From an uncultured Clostridia bacterium (GTDB lineage: Bacteria; Bacillota; Clostridia; Oscillospirales; Acutalibacteraceae): a DNA stretch of 64,000 nt. The stretch is from assembly GCA_947628665.1 (NCBI GenBank), contig CANRAU010000001.1:218372-282371 (forward strand). The letters run 5' to 3'. Shown here in pieces: positions 25,425-34,489 of the stretch; position 1 is the stretch's first letter; each line of letters opens with the position of its first letter. Made by a program: the position numbers and the translations under genes. The notes under the pieces were generated by a model. It saw only the letters and a program-made list of their open reading frames with translations. It was not told the origin of the DNA and did not search any database.

Positions 25425-27254
25425 ATGGAAAACATCCGTTTGATTATTTGGGATTTGGATAATACCCTTTGGCAGGGCACCATTTCGGAAGAAGCGGTCA
25501 CCCTGCCGCAGGCGCGTATTGACCTTTTGCACACTTTGGTCGATCGGGGTATCATGAATTCGATCTGCTCCAAAAACGATTTTGACGATGTTAAACGCTT
25601 TTTGACGGAAAAGGGTTTGTGGGACTTGTTTGTCTTTCCGAAAATTTCATGGGAATCCAAGGGCAGATACATTCAGGAGATCGTGGAGAACAGCCAACTG
25701 CGGCCGGAAACCATTCTGTTTATTGACGACAATCCGACCAATTTGCAGGAGGCGAAATACTGCGTTCCCAATATCAATATTTCCCTGCCCGACATCATAG
25801 ACGGCATGTTGGAAAATCCTCTGTTTGCGGGCAAGGACGATCGTAAACGGACGAGATTGCAGCAATACAAAGTGCTGGAAGCCAAGGTCACAGACAAAAC
25901 CGCCTACACATCCGACGAAGCCTTTTTGTACGCTTCCGATGTGCATGTGCAGATTTTTACGGATTGCTTGGCACAGCAGGAAAGGCTCTACGAGCTGCTG
26001 CTGCGGACAAATCAGTTGAATTTTACGAAAAAACGTATTTCCGCCGAGGAGTTCGGCGTTTTGCTGCAGGATGAACAGTACAACACGGGGTATGTCACCG
26101 CGTCGGATCGCTACGGCGAGTACGGCATCATCGGTTTTTTTGCGGTCAAAGCGCACACAGCGGAGCATTTTTTCTTTTCCTGCAGAACGCTGGGGCTTGG
26201 CGTCGAGCAATGGGTTTATGCCGAGCTCGGCTATCCCGAGATCGCCTGTGCGGGGACTACGGTCGTGACATTGCGCAAGGACTATAGACCCGGTTGGATC
26301 CATAACGGTCCGCGCGATGCGGCAAGCGGCGTGCAAACCGATTCGGAAAAGCCCGAAAACAGCCCGCAACCAACAGATGACAGGCAAAAAAAGGTGCAAG
26401 CCTTGATTATCGGCGGCTGCGATTTGGAGCAGGTCTCTTACTATATCGGGCAGACCGATGGCATAGACATCACGAGCGAATTTAACCGCAACTACGGGAA
26501 ATTTGTTGTCCACCCCGAGCATTCCGAGGTGCTGCGCGGCGGGATGGAATATTCGGAGGCGGACAAAGCTTTCCTGCTTCAAAATGTGCCGTTTTATGAC
26601 AAAGACGTCTTTGGTTCTACCCTGTTTCAAAAAGACTATGACGTGGTGGTCTACAGCCCTTTGATCGATACGGCTCTGGGGGTTTACGTCTGCAGGCAAA
26701 ATCCTGCGCTATGCGCGGTATACGGGAATTATCAAAGGCCTGTTTCGGAGGACAGCTTCCCGCAGGCGGAGCAGTTCTTGGAGAATTTCGAGTTTACAGG
26801 GGTACTCTCTAACGAACGCTTTTTAGAGAATTTGCAATTTTTGCGTGCGCATTTGCGTCCCCAAACGCTGCTGATTTTGCTGACGGCCAGCGAGCAGCCG
26901 ATCGAGCATCCCGAAGAACCCGGGCGCGTTGCCGTACATCGTGAGAAAAACGAAGTCCTGCGCGCATTTTGCGCGGAACAGGAAAACACGCAGCTTGTGG
27001 ATGTCAACCAATTTATCCACGGTTCTTCCGATCATACGGACAATATTCGCCACTATAACCGCAACGTGTATTTCCAAATCGCACAGGCGCTGATCGAAGC
27101 GATTCGGACGCATTGCGGCGATTCGGTTTCTCTCGAAATGCGGGATGTGCCGCGCAGGCGTTCGATGCTCTTTACGGTAAAAACCCTACTGCGCAAATCG
27201 GGATTGTATGATTTCGCTTATAAAATTTATCGGAAGGGGCAAAAGAAGTCATGA
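25425..27254 (+). CDS. FkbH-like HAD-IIIC protein with extra C-terminal domain
   Basis: This 609-aa protein begins with a HAD domain, LIIWDLDNTLWQGT, with Asp10 and Asp12 in the DxDxT motif, followed by ICSKNDFDDV and FIDDNPTNLQEA. A GNAT-like domain follows (about residues 170-290, ending near AELGYPEIACAG). This N-terminal half is FkbH, which in polyketide systems loads a glyceryl unit from 1,3-bisphosphoglycerate onto an acyl carrier protein. The C-terminal 270 residues (KKVQALIIGGCDLEQ to the end) are a separate domain, perhaps of SGNH-hydrolase type; I see no sure motif. No carrier protein gene is in the locus. GAGGAG precedes the start. Confidence 0.82.
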   Translation: MENIRLIIWDLDNTLWQGTISEEAVTLPQARIDLLHTLVDRGIMNSICSKNDFDDVKRFLTEKGLWDLFVFPKISWESKGRYIQEIVENSQLRPETILFIDDNPTNLQEAKYCVPNINISLPDIIDGMLENPLFAGKDDRKRTRLQQYKVLEAKVTDKTAYTSDEAFLYASDVHVQIFTDCLAQQERLYELLLRTNQLNFTKKRISAEEFGVLLQDEQYNTGYVTASDRYGEYGIIGFFAVKAHTAEHFFFSCRTLGLGVEQWVYAELGYPEIACAGTTVVTLRKDYRPGWIHNGPRDAASGVQTDSEKPENSPQPTDDRQKKVQALIIGGCDLEQVSYYIGQTDGIDITSEFNRNYGKFVVHPEHSEVLRGGMEYSEADKAFLLQNVPFYDKDVFGSTLFQKDYDVVVYSPLIDTALGVYVCRQNPALCAVYGNYQRPVSEDSFPQAEQFLENFEFTGVLSNERFLENLQFLRAHLRPQTLLILLTASEQPIEHPEEPGRVAVHREKNEVLRAFCAEQENTQLVDVNQFIHGSSDHTDNIRHYNRNVYFQIAQALIEAIRTHCGDSVSLEMRDVPRRRSMLFTVKTLLRKSGLYDFAYKIYRKGQKKS

Positions 27255-28432
27255 AGGCGCTGTTTATCCATACCGTTAGACTTTATAAGTATGAAGGGCA
27301 GTATTATACCAATAATCTTTCCGCAGAGATTTGGCGGACGAAATACCTGCGTTACTTTGATGAAATTTTGGTCATGGGGCGCGAGTGTACGGCGACCAAA
27401 GAAAAAGCGGAGAGTCTGGTGCTTTCCAGCTGCGAGGGCGTTTCCTTTTTCAATTTGCCGTTTGACAATCTGTATGCAGCGGCGCTTCGCTCCCGCGCGG
27501 CGCTCAAAGCGCATATGGAAGAGGCCATTCGGCAGTGCGACTGCGTCATTCTGCGCGTGCCGTATTCCTTAAACGGGATGGTCGTTCGCCTGTGCAAGAA
27601 GCTTAATAAGCCCTTTATGGTCGAAGTCGTCGGTTGCGCGTGGGACGCTTACCGCAACCACAGCCTGATCGGGCGGCTTATGGCGCCGTTCGCGACTTTG
27701 AGAATGCGTAAAAGCGTGCGGCAGGCGCCGTTCGCCCTGTATGTCACGCGTGAATTCCTGCAAAAGCGCTACCCCTGCCCCGGACGAACCGCCGCGTGTT
27801 CCGACGTACAAATTGAATCTGCGGATGAAGAAGTCATAGCACGGCGGCTGGAGACCTGCCGCAGCTTCTCCTATGAACGTCCCGTGCGCCTTGCAACCGT
27901 CGGCGCGGTCAATGTGCGCTATAAAGGGCAGGAATACGTACTGCGCGCCATGGCGGCGCTAAAAAAAGAGGGCTATCGTTTTCGGTATACCGCAGTCGGC
28001 GGCGGGGACAGTTCCCGCTTACAGGCGCTCGCCGAATCCTTGGGGGTGCAGGACGATGTGGTATTTACGGGGTCGCTTCCGCATGACCGTGTGTTTTCCG
28101 TGTTGGACGAGACCGATATTTATGTACATCCCAGCCTGCAAGAGGGACTTCCGCGCGCGGTGCTGGAGGCCATGAGCCGCGGCTGTGCCATATTAGGCTC
28201 TATTGTAGGTGGAATACCTGAGATCGTACCGCCGGAAAACTGTTTTGCAAAAAAAAATGTACAGGGTCTAAAGCAACTTTTGACCGGATATACGACGGAA
28301 AAAATGGAGCGGGAAGCTCTGCGCAATATAGAAATCAGCAACCGGTTCACGCAGGAAAAACTGACGGCGATACGCGACAGCTTCTTATCGGATTTTATCC
28401 AGGCGGTAAACAATAAAAATAAGGATGTATGA
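27251..28432 (+). CDS. Glycosyltransferase family 4
   Basis: This 393-aa protein has a GT-B fold pattern: KPFMVEVVGCAWDA in the acceptor half and HPSLQEGLPRAVLEAMSRGCAIL with the EX7E motif in the donor half (residues about 297-318). The start overlaps the FkbH gene by 4 bases and follows AAGGGG. It carries an A9 tract (28249-28257) within FAKKNVQ. Substrates are unknown. Confidence 0.87.
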   Translation: MKALFIHTVRLYKYEGQYYTNNLSAEIWRTKYLRYFDEILVMGRECTATKEKAESLVLSSCEGVSFFNLPFDNLYAAALRSRAALKAHMEEAIRQCDCVILRVPYSLNGMVVRLCKKLNKPFMVEVVGCAWDAYRNHSLIGRLMAPFATLRMRKSVRQAPFALYVTREFLQKRYPCPGRTAACSDVQIESADEEVIARRLETCRSFSYERPVRLATVGAVNVRYKGQEYVLRAMAALKKEGYRFRYTAVGGGDSSRLQALAESLGVQDDVVFTGSLPHDRVFSVLDETDIYVHPSLQEGLPRAVLEAMSRGCAILGSIVGGIPEIVPPENCFAKKNVQGLKQLLTGYTTEKMEREALRNIEISNRFTQEKLTAIRDSFLSDFIQAVNNKNKDV

Positions 28433-28434
28433 CT

Positions 28435-29547
28435 ATGGTACGAGTTCTGCACATTGTATCTTCACTGGGCTCCGGCGGCGTGGAGGCTTGCCTCTATGCA
28501 TACTACACCCATATCGATCGGGAAAAAATTCATTTTGATTTCGTGGTGCATGCGGATAGCGTCGGTATGCTGGAGACAGAGTTTCTCGAAATGGGCAGCC
28601 GCGTTGTTCACGTCACACCCAAGAAAAAGTCCCTGATCCAAAATTTACGGGAAATTGGCAAGGTCATCCGCGAGGGACACTACGATGCGGTACATGTCCA
28701 TCAGGGAACGTCCTCGATTACCAGCCTGTTGCTGGCAAAGCGGTACAAGGTACCTGTGAAAATCGTGCATTACCATGACAACAAACGCAAAACAGGTCTG
28801 CGCGGCGTCATGCAGGGCGTGCTTCGCAAAGCCATATACGCGGTCGCGGATTGGTACTTTGCGTGCGGGGAGGAAGCCGGACAAGCCATGTATGGCCGCC
28901 TTTGGGGCGTTTCTCCGAAATGCCGACTGTTGCGGAACGCAAAGGATTTGAGCCTTTACCATATGGATGCGGAAGCACGTCAAAGCCTGCGCGCTTCGAT
29001 CGGCGCGGCGGCGGAGGACTTGGTGGTCTTACATGTCGGCCGAATGTCCGACCAAAAGAACCAGAGCTTTTTGCTGGACATTTTCGCAAAAGTCCATGAA
29101 GCGCGGCCATCTGCCAAGCTGGTGATTGCGGGGGAAGGGCCTTTGCGGCAGGCATTGGAACAAAAGGTCTCGGATTTGGGCCTTACCGAAGCCGTGCATT
29201 TTCTCGGCGCTGTGCGCAATGTCAACCTGTGGTATTCGGCGGCGGACGTCTTTATGCTGCCTTCCCGAAATGAGGGATTGCCGCTGGTCGCTGTGGAAGC
29301 GCAGATTTCGGGTCTGCCCGTCATTTGCTCGACTTGTGTCCCGGCCTCCACCGCCATTACGGACGTCGTTCGTTTTATACCTCTTACGGAAAATCTGTCG
29401 GCTTGGCGCGACGCCGTTTTGGAAGCGGCCGCACAGCCTCGTATCGACCATACCGAAGCCGTTCGCGCGGCGGGCTATGATATTAACACGGAGAGTCAAG
29501 TATATGAAGCTTGGCTTTTGGAAACCATCGGAGCTACAAAATGCTGA
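28435..29547 (+). CDS. Glycosyltransferase family 1/4
   Basis: The product (370 aa from ATG 28435, with AAGGA 9 bases upstream; ATG 28429 is too close to it) begins MVRVLHIVSSLGSGGVE, the glycine-rich start of family 4 transferases. The C-terminal half has GRMSDQKNQSFLL and PSRNEGLPLVAVEAQISGLPVI with the EX7E motif. The stop overlaps the polymerase gene start by 7 bases. Substrates are unknown. Confidence 0.88.
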   Translation: MVRVLHIVSSLGSGGVEACLYAYYTHIDREKIHFDFVVHADSVGMLETEFLEMGSRVVHVTPKKKSLIQNLREIGKVIREGHYDAVHVHQGTSSITSLLLAKRYKVPVKIVHYHDNKRKTGLRGVMQGVLRKAIYAVADWYFACGEEAGQAMYGRLWGVSPKCRLLRNAKDLSLYHMDAEARQSLRASIGAAAEDLVVLHVGRMSDQKNQSFLLDIFAKVHEARPSAKLVIAGEGPLRQALEQKVSDLGLTEAVHFLGAVRNVNLWYSAADVFMLPSRNEGLPLVAVEAQISGLPVICSTCVPASTAITDVVRFIPLTENLSAWRDAVLEAAAQPRIDHTEAVRAAGYDINTESQVYEAWLLETIGATKC

Positions 29548-30599
29548 CCTATCTTCTCAATATGCTGTCGGTTCTGGCCTATGTCATAATCGATTATATC
29601 CTGCGGCTGGGACGGCGGCACGGCGATATGCAAAATCGCCAAAAACAGGCGAATAACCATGCGAATCCGATCTTGTTTGGGATATTGATCGCGCAGGAGA
29701 CCCTCTTCGTGGGACTTCGCGATTTGCACGTGGGCGTGGATACCATCCGTTATGCCGAGGTGTTCCAATATTTGGAACAGTATAACCGCCATTGGGAACC
29801 GGGCTTTGTGCTTTTGATGCGGATCGTACATGTATTTACATCCAACCCGCATGTATTTGTATTTATTGTCGCGGTTTTGTCCATTGTACCCGTCGGTTTT
29901 GTTTTGTATCGGCTGTCCCAATACCCGTATTTTAGCTGGCTTGTGTACATCGGCATGTACTATTTCTCCTTTACCTTTTCGGGGCTGCGGCAATGTACCG
30001 CCATGGCGATACTCTTTTTGGCCTTCTATTTTCTGGTCAAGGACAAGGTACTTCTCCCGTTGCTGCTGATTTTGTTGGCGGCGAGCTTTCATATTTCCGC
30101 CTTCATTTTCTTACCTGTGTTGCTTTTACGAAAGCACGTTATGAAAAAGTGGGATTTTCCGATTCTGATTTTGGCATATGTGCTGATTTTCCTTTTCCGT
30201 GGACAGATTTTCAACTTGATTACACGGTTCGTCTATGGGGAATATGAACTGATTCAAACGGGCGCGTACACATGGGCTTTGGTGAATATAGCGCTGTTCT
30301 TCCTGCTGTATTTCATGAGCTTTTTTGTCAAGCGCGACAGAGCGGTGCAGTTGGCGCTGTCCACGATGACCATTGGCGAAGCCTTGATGCTTCTGACGTC
30401 GGTCGGTACCAACATGCAGCGTGCGGCAATTTACTTTTGCGTTTTTGACACTGTGGCGCTGCCGGGCGTTATGCGTGCTGTACCCAAGCGCTTTCGTTGG
30501 CTTGCGTTTTTGGCCGCTGTGGTCATCCTGTTTGTGTTCTATTGGTGGCACTTGCGGAATAACCCGTTTACGATTATCGACTACGAATCCACTCTGTAA
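29541..30599 (+). CDS. EpsG-family polysaccharide polymerase
   Basis: This 352-aa protein has about nine membrane segments and the EpsG pattern: LFVGLRDLHVGVDTIRYAEVF near residue 56, FTFSGLRQCTAMAILFLAFY in the middle and FHISAFIFLPVLLL after it. EpsG proteins are thought to act as Wzy-type polymerases that join repeat units. The start is ATG 29541, coupled to the upstream transferase. No flippase gene (Wzx) is visible in the window. Confidence 0.87.
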   Translation: MLTYLLNMLSVLAYVIIDYILRLGRRHGDMQNRQKQANNHANPILFGILIAQETLFVGLRDLHVGVDTIRYAEVFQYLEQYNRHWEPGFVLLMRIVHVFTSNPHVFVFIVAVLSIVPVGFVLYRLSQYPYFSWLVYIGMYYFSFTFSGLRQCTAMAILFLAFYFLVKDKVLLPLLLILLAASFHISAFIFLPVLLLRKHVMKKWDFPILILAYVLIFLFRGQIFNLITRFVYGEYELIQTGAYTWALVNIALFFLLYFMSFFVKRDRAVQLALSTMTIGEALMLLTSVGTNMQRAAIYFCVFDTVALPGVMRAVPKRFRWLAFLAAVVILFVFYWWHLRNNPFTIIDYESTL

Positions 30600-30677
30600 A
30601 ATTGCCGCGCACAGGCGTACAAGCGTAAAAATAACGAAAAAGAGCCGATTTTCGGGCAGATCGACCCGACTTAGGGG

Positions 30678-30920
30678 TAGGCAATGCAATCAGGGAACAA
30701 TGCGCCCGAGGCGGGCGGATTTCCCCGCCGACTGCGTCCTCGTCCTTGCCGGACAAGAAAATACGCCTCGCCTCGGGTCGAAGATTTTGCTCGGTAAATG
30801 CCGGACGTGCCCCGCGCGGCGCACGGGCGCAGGCATACTGTCGTATGGCAAGTCCGGGCAACAAAGCGGGCGCGGGCGGCATTCCGCGCAAAACGCATTG
30901 TATCCTGATTGTATTGCCTA
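30678..30920. mobile_element. MITE-like element with 27-bp terminal inverted repeats
   Basis: The 243-base stretch is bounded by TAGGCAATGCAATCAGG... (30678-30704) and the inverted ...CCTGATTGTATTGCCTA (30894-30920); 24 of 27 bases match. It is GC-rich inside, codes for nothing with a ribosome site, and separates the polymerase gene from the next transferase. Its interior happens to be open in the frame of the transferase, which makes a misleadingly long reading frame. I see no clear target duplication. Confidence 0.75.
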
Positions 30921-30964
30921 AGCTAAGCAATATATTTTCATATTTACGGGAAAGGAGCGGCATC

Positions 30965-32254
30965 GTGCAGATCCTGGTCATCACGCGGGGCGTTTGGAGC
31001 GACAGTAACAATACCGGCGCTACCATGACAAATCTCTTTTCGGATATGCCGAAGGACTGTACGTTTTACAGCCTCTATTGCCGTTCCGAAAACCCGAACA
31101 ATCCAATCGCAGAGCAGAGCTTTAAGATCGGCGAGTACGAGCTGTTTAAAAATCTGCTGCATCGGCGTCCCGTGGGCAGCCTTGCACCCATGCAGACGGA
31201 GGATCACGCCTCAGCCGCCGAGCAGAAAATCTATCGGCGCGGCAGGCGGTTCGGAAAGAGCGTCACCCAGCCGCTTCGCGAACTGCTTTGGCTTTCGGGG
31301 ACTTGGAAAAGCGCACCGCTGGATGCTTTTTTACAAAGCGTGCGGCCGGATGTGATTTTTATGCCTGTTTTTGACAGCTTGTACACCTACCGCCTGCTTT
31401 GGTATGTGCAGGAAAAGACCGGCGCGCGCACCGTGCTTTTTCATGGGGACGACAATTACTCGTTCGCGCCGTTTTTCTCGTCGCCTTTATACTGGATCCA
31501 CCGCCTGATCCTGCGCCGCTATGTGCGCAAGGCCGTTCGGGAAGCGGCGATCAACTTCTGTATTACCGATATGCAGTGTGCCGATTATGAAAAGCGCTTT
31601 GCCGGACCCTTTTATCTGCTGACCAAAAGCGCGGATTTCCAAACGCCCCCGCCGCCTCCGAAAAGGGGCGAGCGTCCTTTGCAAATGGCGTATACGGGCA
31701 ATATTGACGCGGGTCGCGCGCGTTCGCTGAAAATACTTTCGCAGGCGGTGCAAAAGGTCAATCGGGATTCGCTCCGCGTACAGCTGCATATCTATTCGGG
31801 CATCGTGAAAAACGAGAAATTCCTGCAAAATATGACCGTGCGGGATATGGTCTTTTTCCACGGAGAGGTCTCCCCGAAGGAGGTTGCCGCAATCCAAAGC
31901 AACGCGGATATTTTGGTATATACCGAAGGCTTGGATCGCCACAGCCGATTTTGGACGCGGCAGTCCTTTTCCAGCAAATTGGTGGACTATTTTGCGGCGG
32001 CACGGTGTATTTTTGCAGTCGGCCCTGCCGACATTGCGCCCATCGTCCATTTGAAAAATCACGACGCCGCGATCGTCGCGCACAATGCGGAGGAAACCTT
32101 TGTAAAGTTAAAAGACTTGACGGAAAACCCCGACCTTTTGACGGCGTATGCCCAAAAAGCATGGGAGTGCGGCGCACGGTATCACAACAGCCGTACCATG
32201 CACGCCGAGCTGTATGATGCGTTCAAAAGCGTCGCCGAGGGACGCACTGTGTGA
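30965..32254 (+). CDS. Glycosyltransferase (GT-B type)
   Basis: The start is GTG 30965 (MQILVITRGVWSDSNNTGA), 6 bases after AAGGAG; the frame continues upstream into the MITE but this is chance. The 429-aa product has LFHGDDNYSF in the acceptor half and, in the donor half, MAYTGNIDAGRARSLKILSQA and an altered EX7E region around SFSSKLVDYFAAARCIFAVGP. It is a more divergent family 4-like transferase. Because the MITE lies upstream, transcription probably reads through from the main promoter. Confidence 0.8.
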   Translation: MQILVITRGVWSDSNNTGATMTNLFSDMPKDCTFYSLYCRSENPNNPIAEQSFKIGEYELFKNLLHRRPVGSLAPMQTEDHASAAEQKIYRRGRRFGKSVTQPLRELLWLSGTWKSAPLDAFLQSVRPDVIFMPVFDSLYTYRLLWYVQEKTGARTVLFHGDDNYSFAPFFSSPLYWIHRLILRRYVRKAVREAAINFCITDMQCADYEKRFAGPFYLLTKSADFQTPPPPPKRGERPLQMAYTGNIDAGRARSLKILSQAVQKVNRDSLRVQLHIYSGIVKNEKFLQNMTVRDMVFFHGEVSPKEVAAIQSNADILVYTEGLDRHSRFWTRQSFSSKLVDYFAAARCIFAVGPADIAPIVHLKNHDAAIVAHNAEETFVKLKDLTENPDLLTAYAQKAWECGARYHNSRTMHAELYDAFKSVAEGRTV

Positions 32255-32289
32255 AGCGACGAGCGGCCGAAAAAAGATAGGAGAAAACC

Positions 32290-33345
32290 ATGTTTACAGG
32301 AAAAACACTGATGATTACCGGGGGAACGGGTTCGTTTGGCAATGCGGTGCTGCGCCGTTTTTTGGAAACTGACGTCGGCGAGATCCGTGTTTTTTCGCGG
32401 GATGAAGAAAAACAGGACGCCATGCGCCACACCTATCAGACGCTTTTTCCGCAGGCAAGTGAAAAAATCAAGTTTTATATCGGCGATGTGCGGGACATTC
32501 AGTCCATTCGCGGCGCTTTGCACGGCGTGGACTATATTTTCCATGCCGCCGCGTTAAAGCAAGTGCCTTCCTGCGAATTTTTCCCCATTGAGGCCGTTAA
32601 AACCAATGTGCTGGGTACGGAAAATGTGCTTACCGCCGCCATCGAGGCGGGCGTACAGCGCGTGGTCTGTCTCTCGACGGATAAGGCGGCCTACCCTGTG
32701 AATGCTATGGGTACATCCAAAGCGATGATGGAAAAGGTGGTCGTGGCAAAATCTCGGACGGTAACGCCCGATAAAACGCGCATTTGCTGTACGCGTCACG
32801 GCAATGTGCTTTGCTCGCGCGGGTCGGTCGTCCCGCTTTGGATCAAACAAATCAAAGAGGGCGGCCCCATCACGGTGACCGAGCCGAAAATGACGCGCTT
32901 CATTATGAGCTTAGACGAGGCTATCGAACTGGTTCTATTCGCTTTGGAACACGGCGGCAGCGGGGATATTCTCGTACAAAAAGCGCCTGCCTGCACCATT
33001 GAGACGTTGGCACAAGCGGTTCGTGAACTGTTTCAAAGCGACGCCGAGATCCAAACCATCGGCATACGGCACGGCGAAAAGATGTACGAGACGCTGCTCA
33101 CCAATGAGGAATGCGCGCATGCCGTGGACTTGGGAACATTTTATCGCGTACCTGCCGACAAACGCGATTTGAATTATGACAAGTATTTTCATCACGGCGA
33201 CGTCGAGCGCAATCCTTTGACAGAATTCAACTCCAACAACACGCGCCTGCTTTCCTGTGCGCAGGTCAAGGAAAAGCTGTTGTCCCTTGCCTATATTCGT
33301 CAGGAACTCCAAGACGTCGGGATCGAATACGGAGCAAAAGCATGA
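32290..33345 (+). CDS. fnlA: UDP-GlcNAc 4,6-dehydratase (FnlA/CapE type)
   Basis: This 351-aa enzyme carries out the first step from UDP-GlcNAc to UDP-L-FucNAc: 4,6-dehydration with 5-epimerisation. It shows GGTGSFG at 11-17 and the unusual catalytic MGTSK motif in LSTDKAAYPVNAMGTSK, in which Met replaces the usual Tyr, typical of this group. TAGGAGAAAA precedes the start. A CapF-like and an FnlC-like gene follow, completing the pathway. Confidence 0.92.
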   Translation: MFTGKTLMITGGTGSFGNAVLRRFLETDVGEIRVFSRDEEKQDAMRHTYQTLFPQASEKIKFYIGDVRDIQSIRGALHGVDYIFHAAALKQVPSCEFFPIEAVKTNVLGTENVLTAAIEAGVQRVVCLSTDKAAYPVNAMGTSKAMMEKVVVAKSRTVTPDKTRICCTRHGNVLCSRGSVVPLWIKQIKEGGPITVTEPKMTRFIMSLDEAIELVLFALEHGGSGDILVQKAPACTIETLAQAVRELFQSDAEIQTIGIRHGEKMYETLLTNEECAHAVDLGTFYRVPADKRDLNYDKYFHHGDVERNPLTEFNSNNTRLLSCAQVKEKLLSLAYIRQELQDVGIEYGAKA

Positions 33346-34487
33346 AAATCTTGATTACAGGCGCGGCGGGGTTCATCGGGAAAAATTTGACGGTCGCGCT
33401 CGAAGCGATTCGGGACGGGAAGGATAAGACCCATCCTGCGCTTTCGGTGGAACGTCTCTATTTGGCGGACAGGGACACGACCCCGCAGGAGCTTGCGCGC
33501 GCCTGCGCGGACTGCGATTTCGTTTTTCACCTTGCAGGGGTGAATCGCCCCGAGCATGAGGCGGAATTTACAGAAGGCAATGTTACCTTTACCGAAACGT
33601 TGCTGACAGTACTGCAAGCGCAGGGAAATGCCTGTCCAATTGTATTCGCTTCCTCCGTACAGGCGGTGAACGATACGCCTTACGGGCGCAGCAAGCGCGC
33701 GGCGGAAACGCTTTTGTCCGCCTATGCGAAAGCTTGCGGGGCGCGGGTGCTTGTGTATCGGCTTCCCAATGTGTTCGGCAAATGGTGCCGCCCGTATTAC
33801 AATAGTGTTGTAGCGACATTCTGTCATAATATTGCGCGCGATCTGCCTATCAAAATACATGACCGTACAAGCGTTTTGGAACTCGCGTATATCGACGATG
33901 TAGTCGAAGCGTTTTGCGGCGCGCTTTGCGGCGAAGAATTGCGCGAAGGGGATTATTGCAAAATACCGACGGTATACAGCACGACGGTCGGGGAAATCGC
34001 CGATTTGCTTTACAGCTTCCGCGAAAGCCGAAATACTTTACAGCTACCCGATATGCCGTCGGGCAGCTTGCAAAAGAAGCTCTACAGCACCTATCTTTCG
34101 TATTTGCCCGTGGATGTGTTTTCCTATCCGCTGCACGCGCACGCGGATGCTCGCGGCGCTTTTGCCGAGTTTCTGCGCACGCAGGGCTGCGGGCAGATTT
34201 CACTGAACATCATAAAGCCGGGCGCTGTCAAGGGGAATCACTGGCATCATACCAAAAATGAAAAGTTTTTGACCGTCAGCGGCAGTGGGGTGATACGTCT
34301 GCGCAAGGTGGGAGAGAAAACGGTGTACACCTATCCGGTTTCCGGCGCGCAGCTGTCCGTCGTGGACATCCCCGTGGGCTATACCCACAACATTGAAAAT
34401 TGCGGGGATGCGGATCTTGTTACCGTCATTTGGTGCAACGAATGTTTTGATTCGGAAAAGCCCGACACCTTTTATTTGGAAGTGTAA
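33342..34487 (+). CDS. capF: Bifunctional SDR/cupin reductase CapF (FnlB type)
   Basis: This 381-aa protein has an N-terminal short-chain reductase domain (about 1-245; ITGAAGFIGKN at the start and GRSKRAAE for the active site region) and a C-terminal cupin domain (about 255-381; KGNHWHHTKNEKF with metal-binding His residues). In the L-FucNAc pathway it epimerises C3 and reduces C4. It overlaps fnlA by 4 bases (ATGA). Confidence 0.93.
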   Translation: MKILITGAAGFIGKNLTVALEAIRDGKDKTHPALSVERLYLADRDTTPQELARACADCDFVFHLAGVNRPEHEAEFTEGNVTFTETLLTVLQAQGNACPIVFASSVQAVNDTPYGRSKRAAETLLSAYAKACGARVLVYRLPNVFGKWCRPYYNSVVATFCHNIARDLPIKIHDRTSVLELAYIDDVVEAFCGALCGEELREGDYCKIPTVYSTTVGEIADLLYSFRESRNTLQLPDMPSGSLQKKLYSTYLSYLPVDVFSYPLHAHADARGAFAEFLRTQGCGQISLNIIKPGAVKGNHWHHTKNEKFLTVSGSGVIRLRKVGEKTVYTYPVSGAQLSVVDIPVGYTHNIENCGDADLVTVIWCNECFDSEKPDTFYLEV

Positions 34488-34489
34488 GC

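Noticed and set aside
30746..30964. In-frame extension of the glycosyltransferase gene into the MITE-like element.
   Set aside because: The true start GTG 30965 has AAGGAG before it; the extension has the composition of the repeat and no transferase motif.
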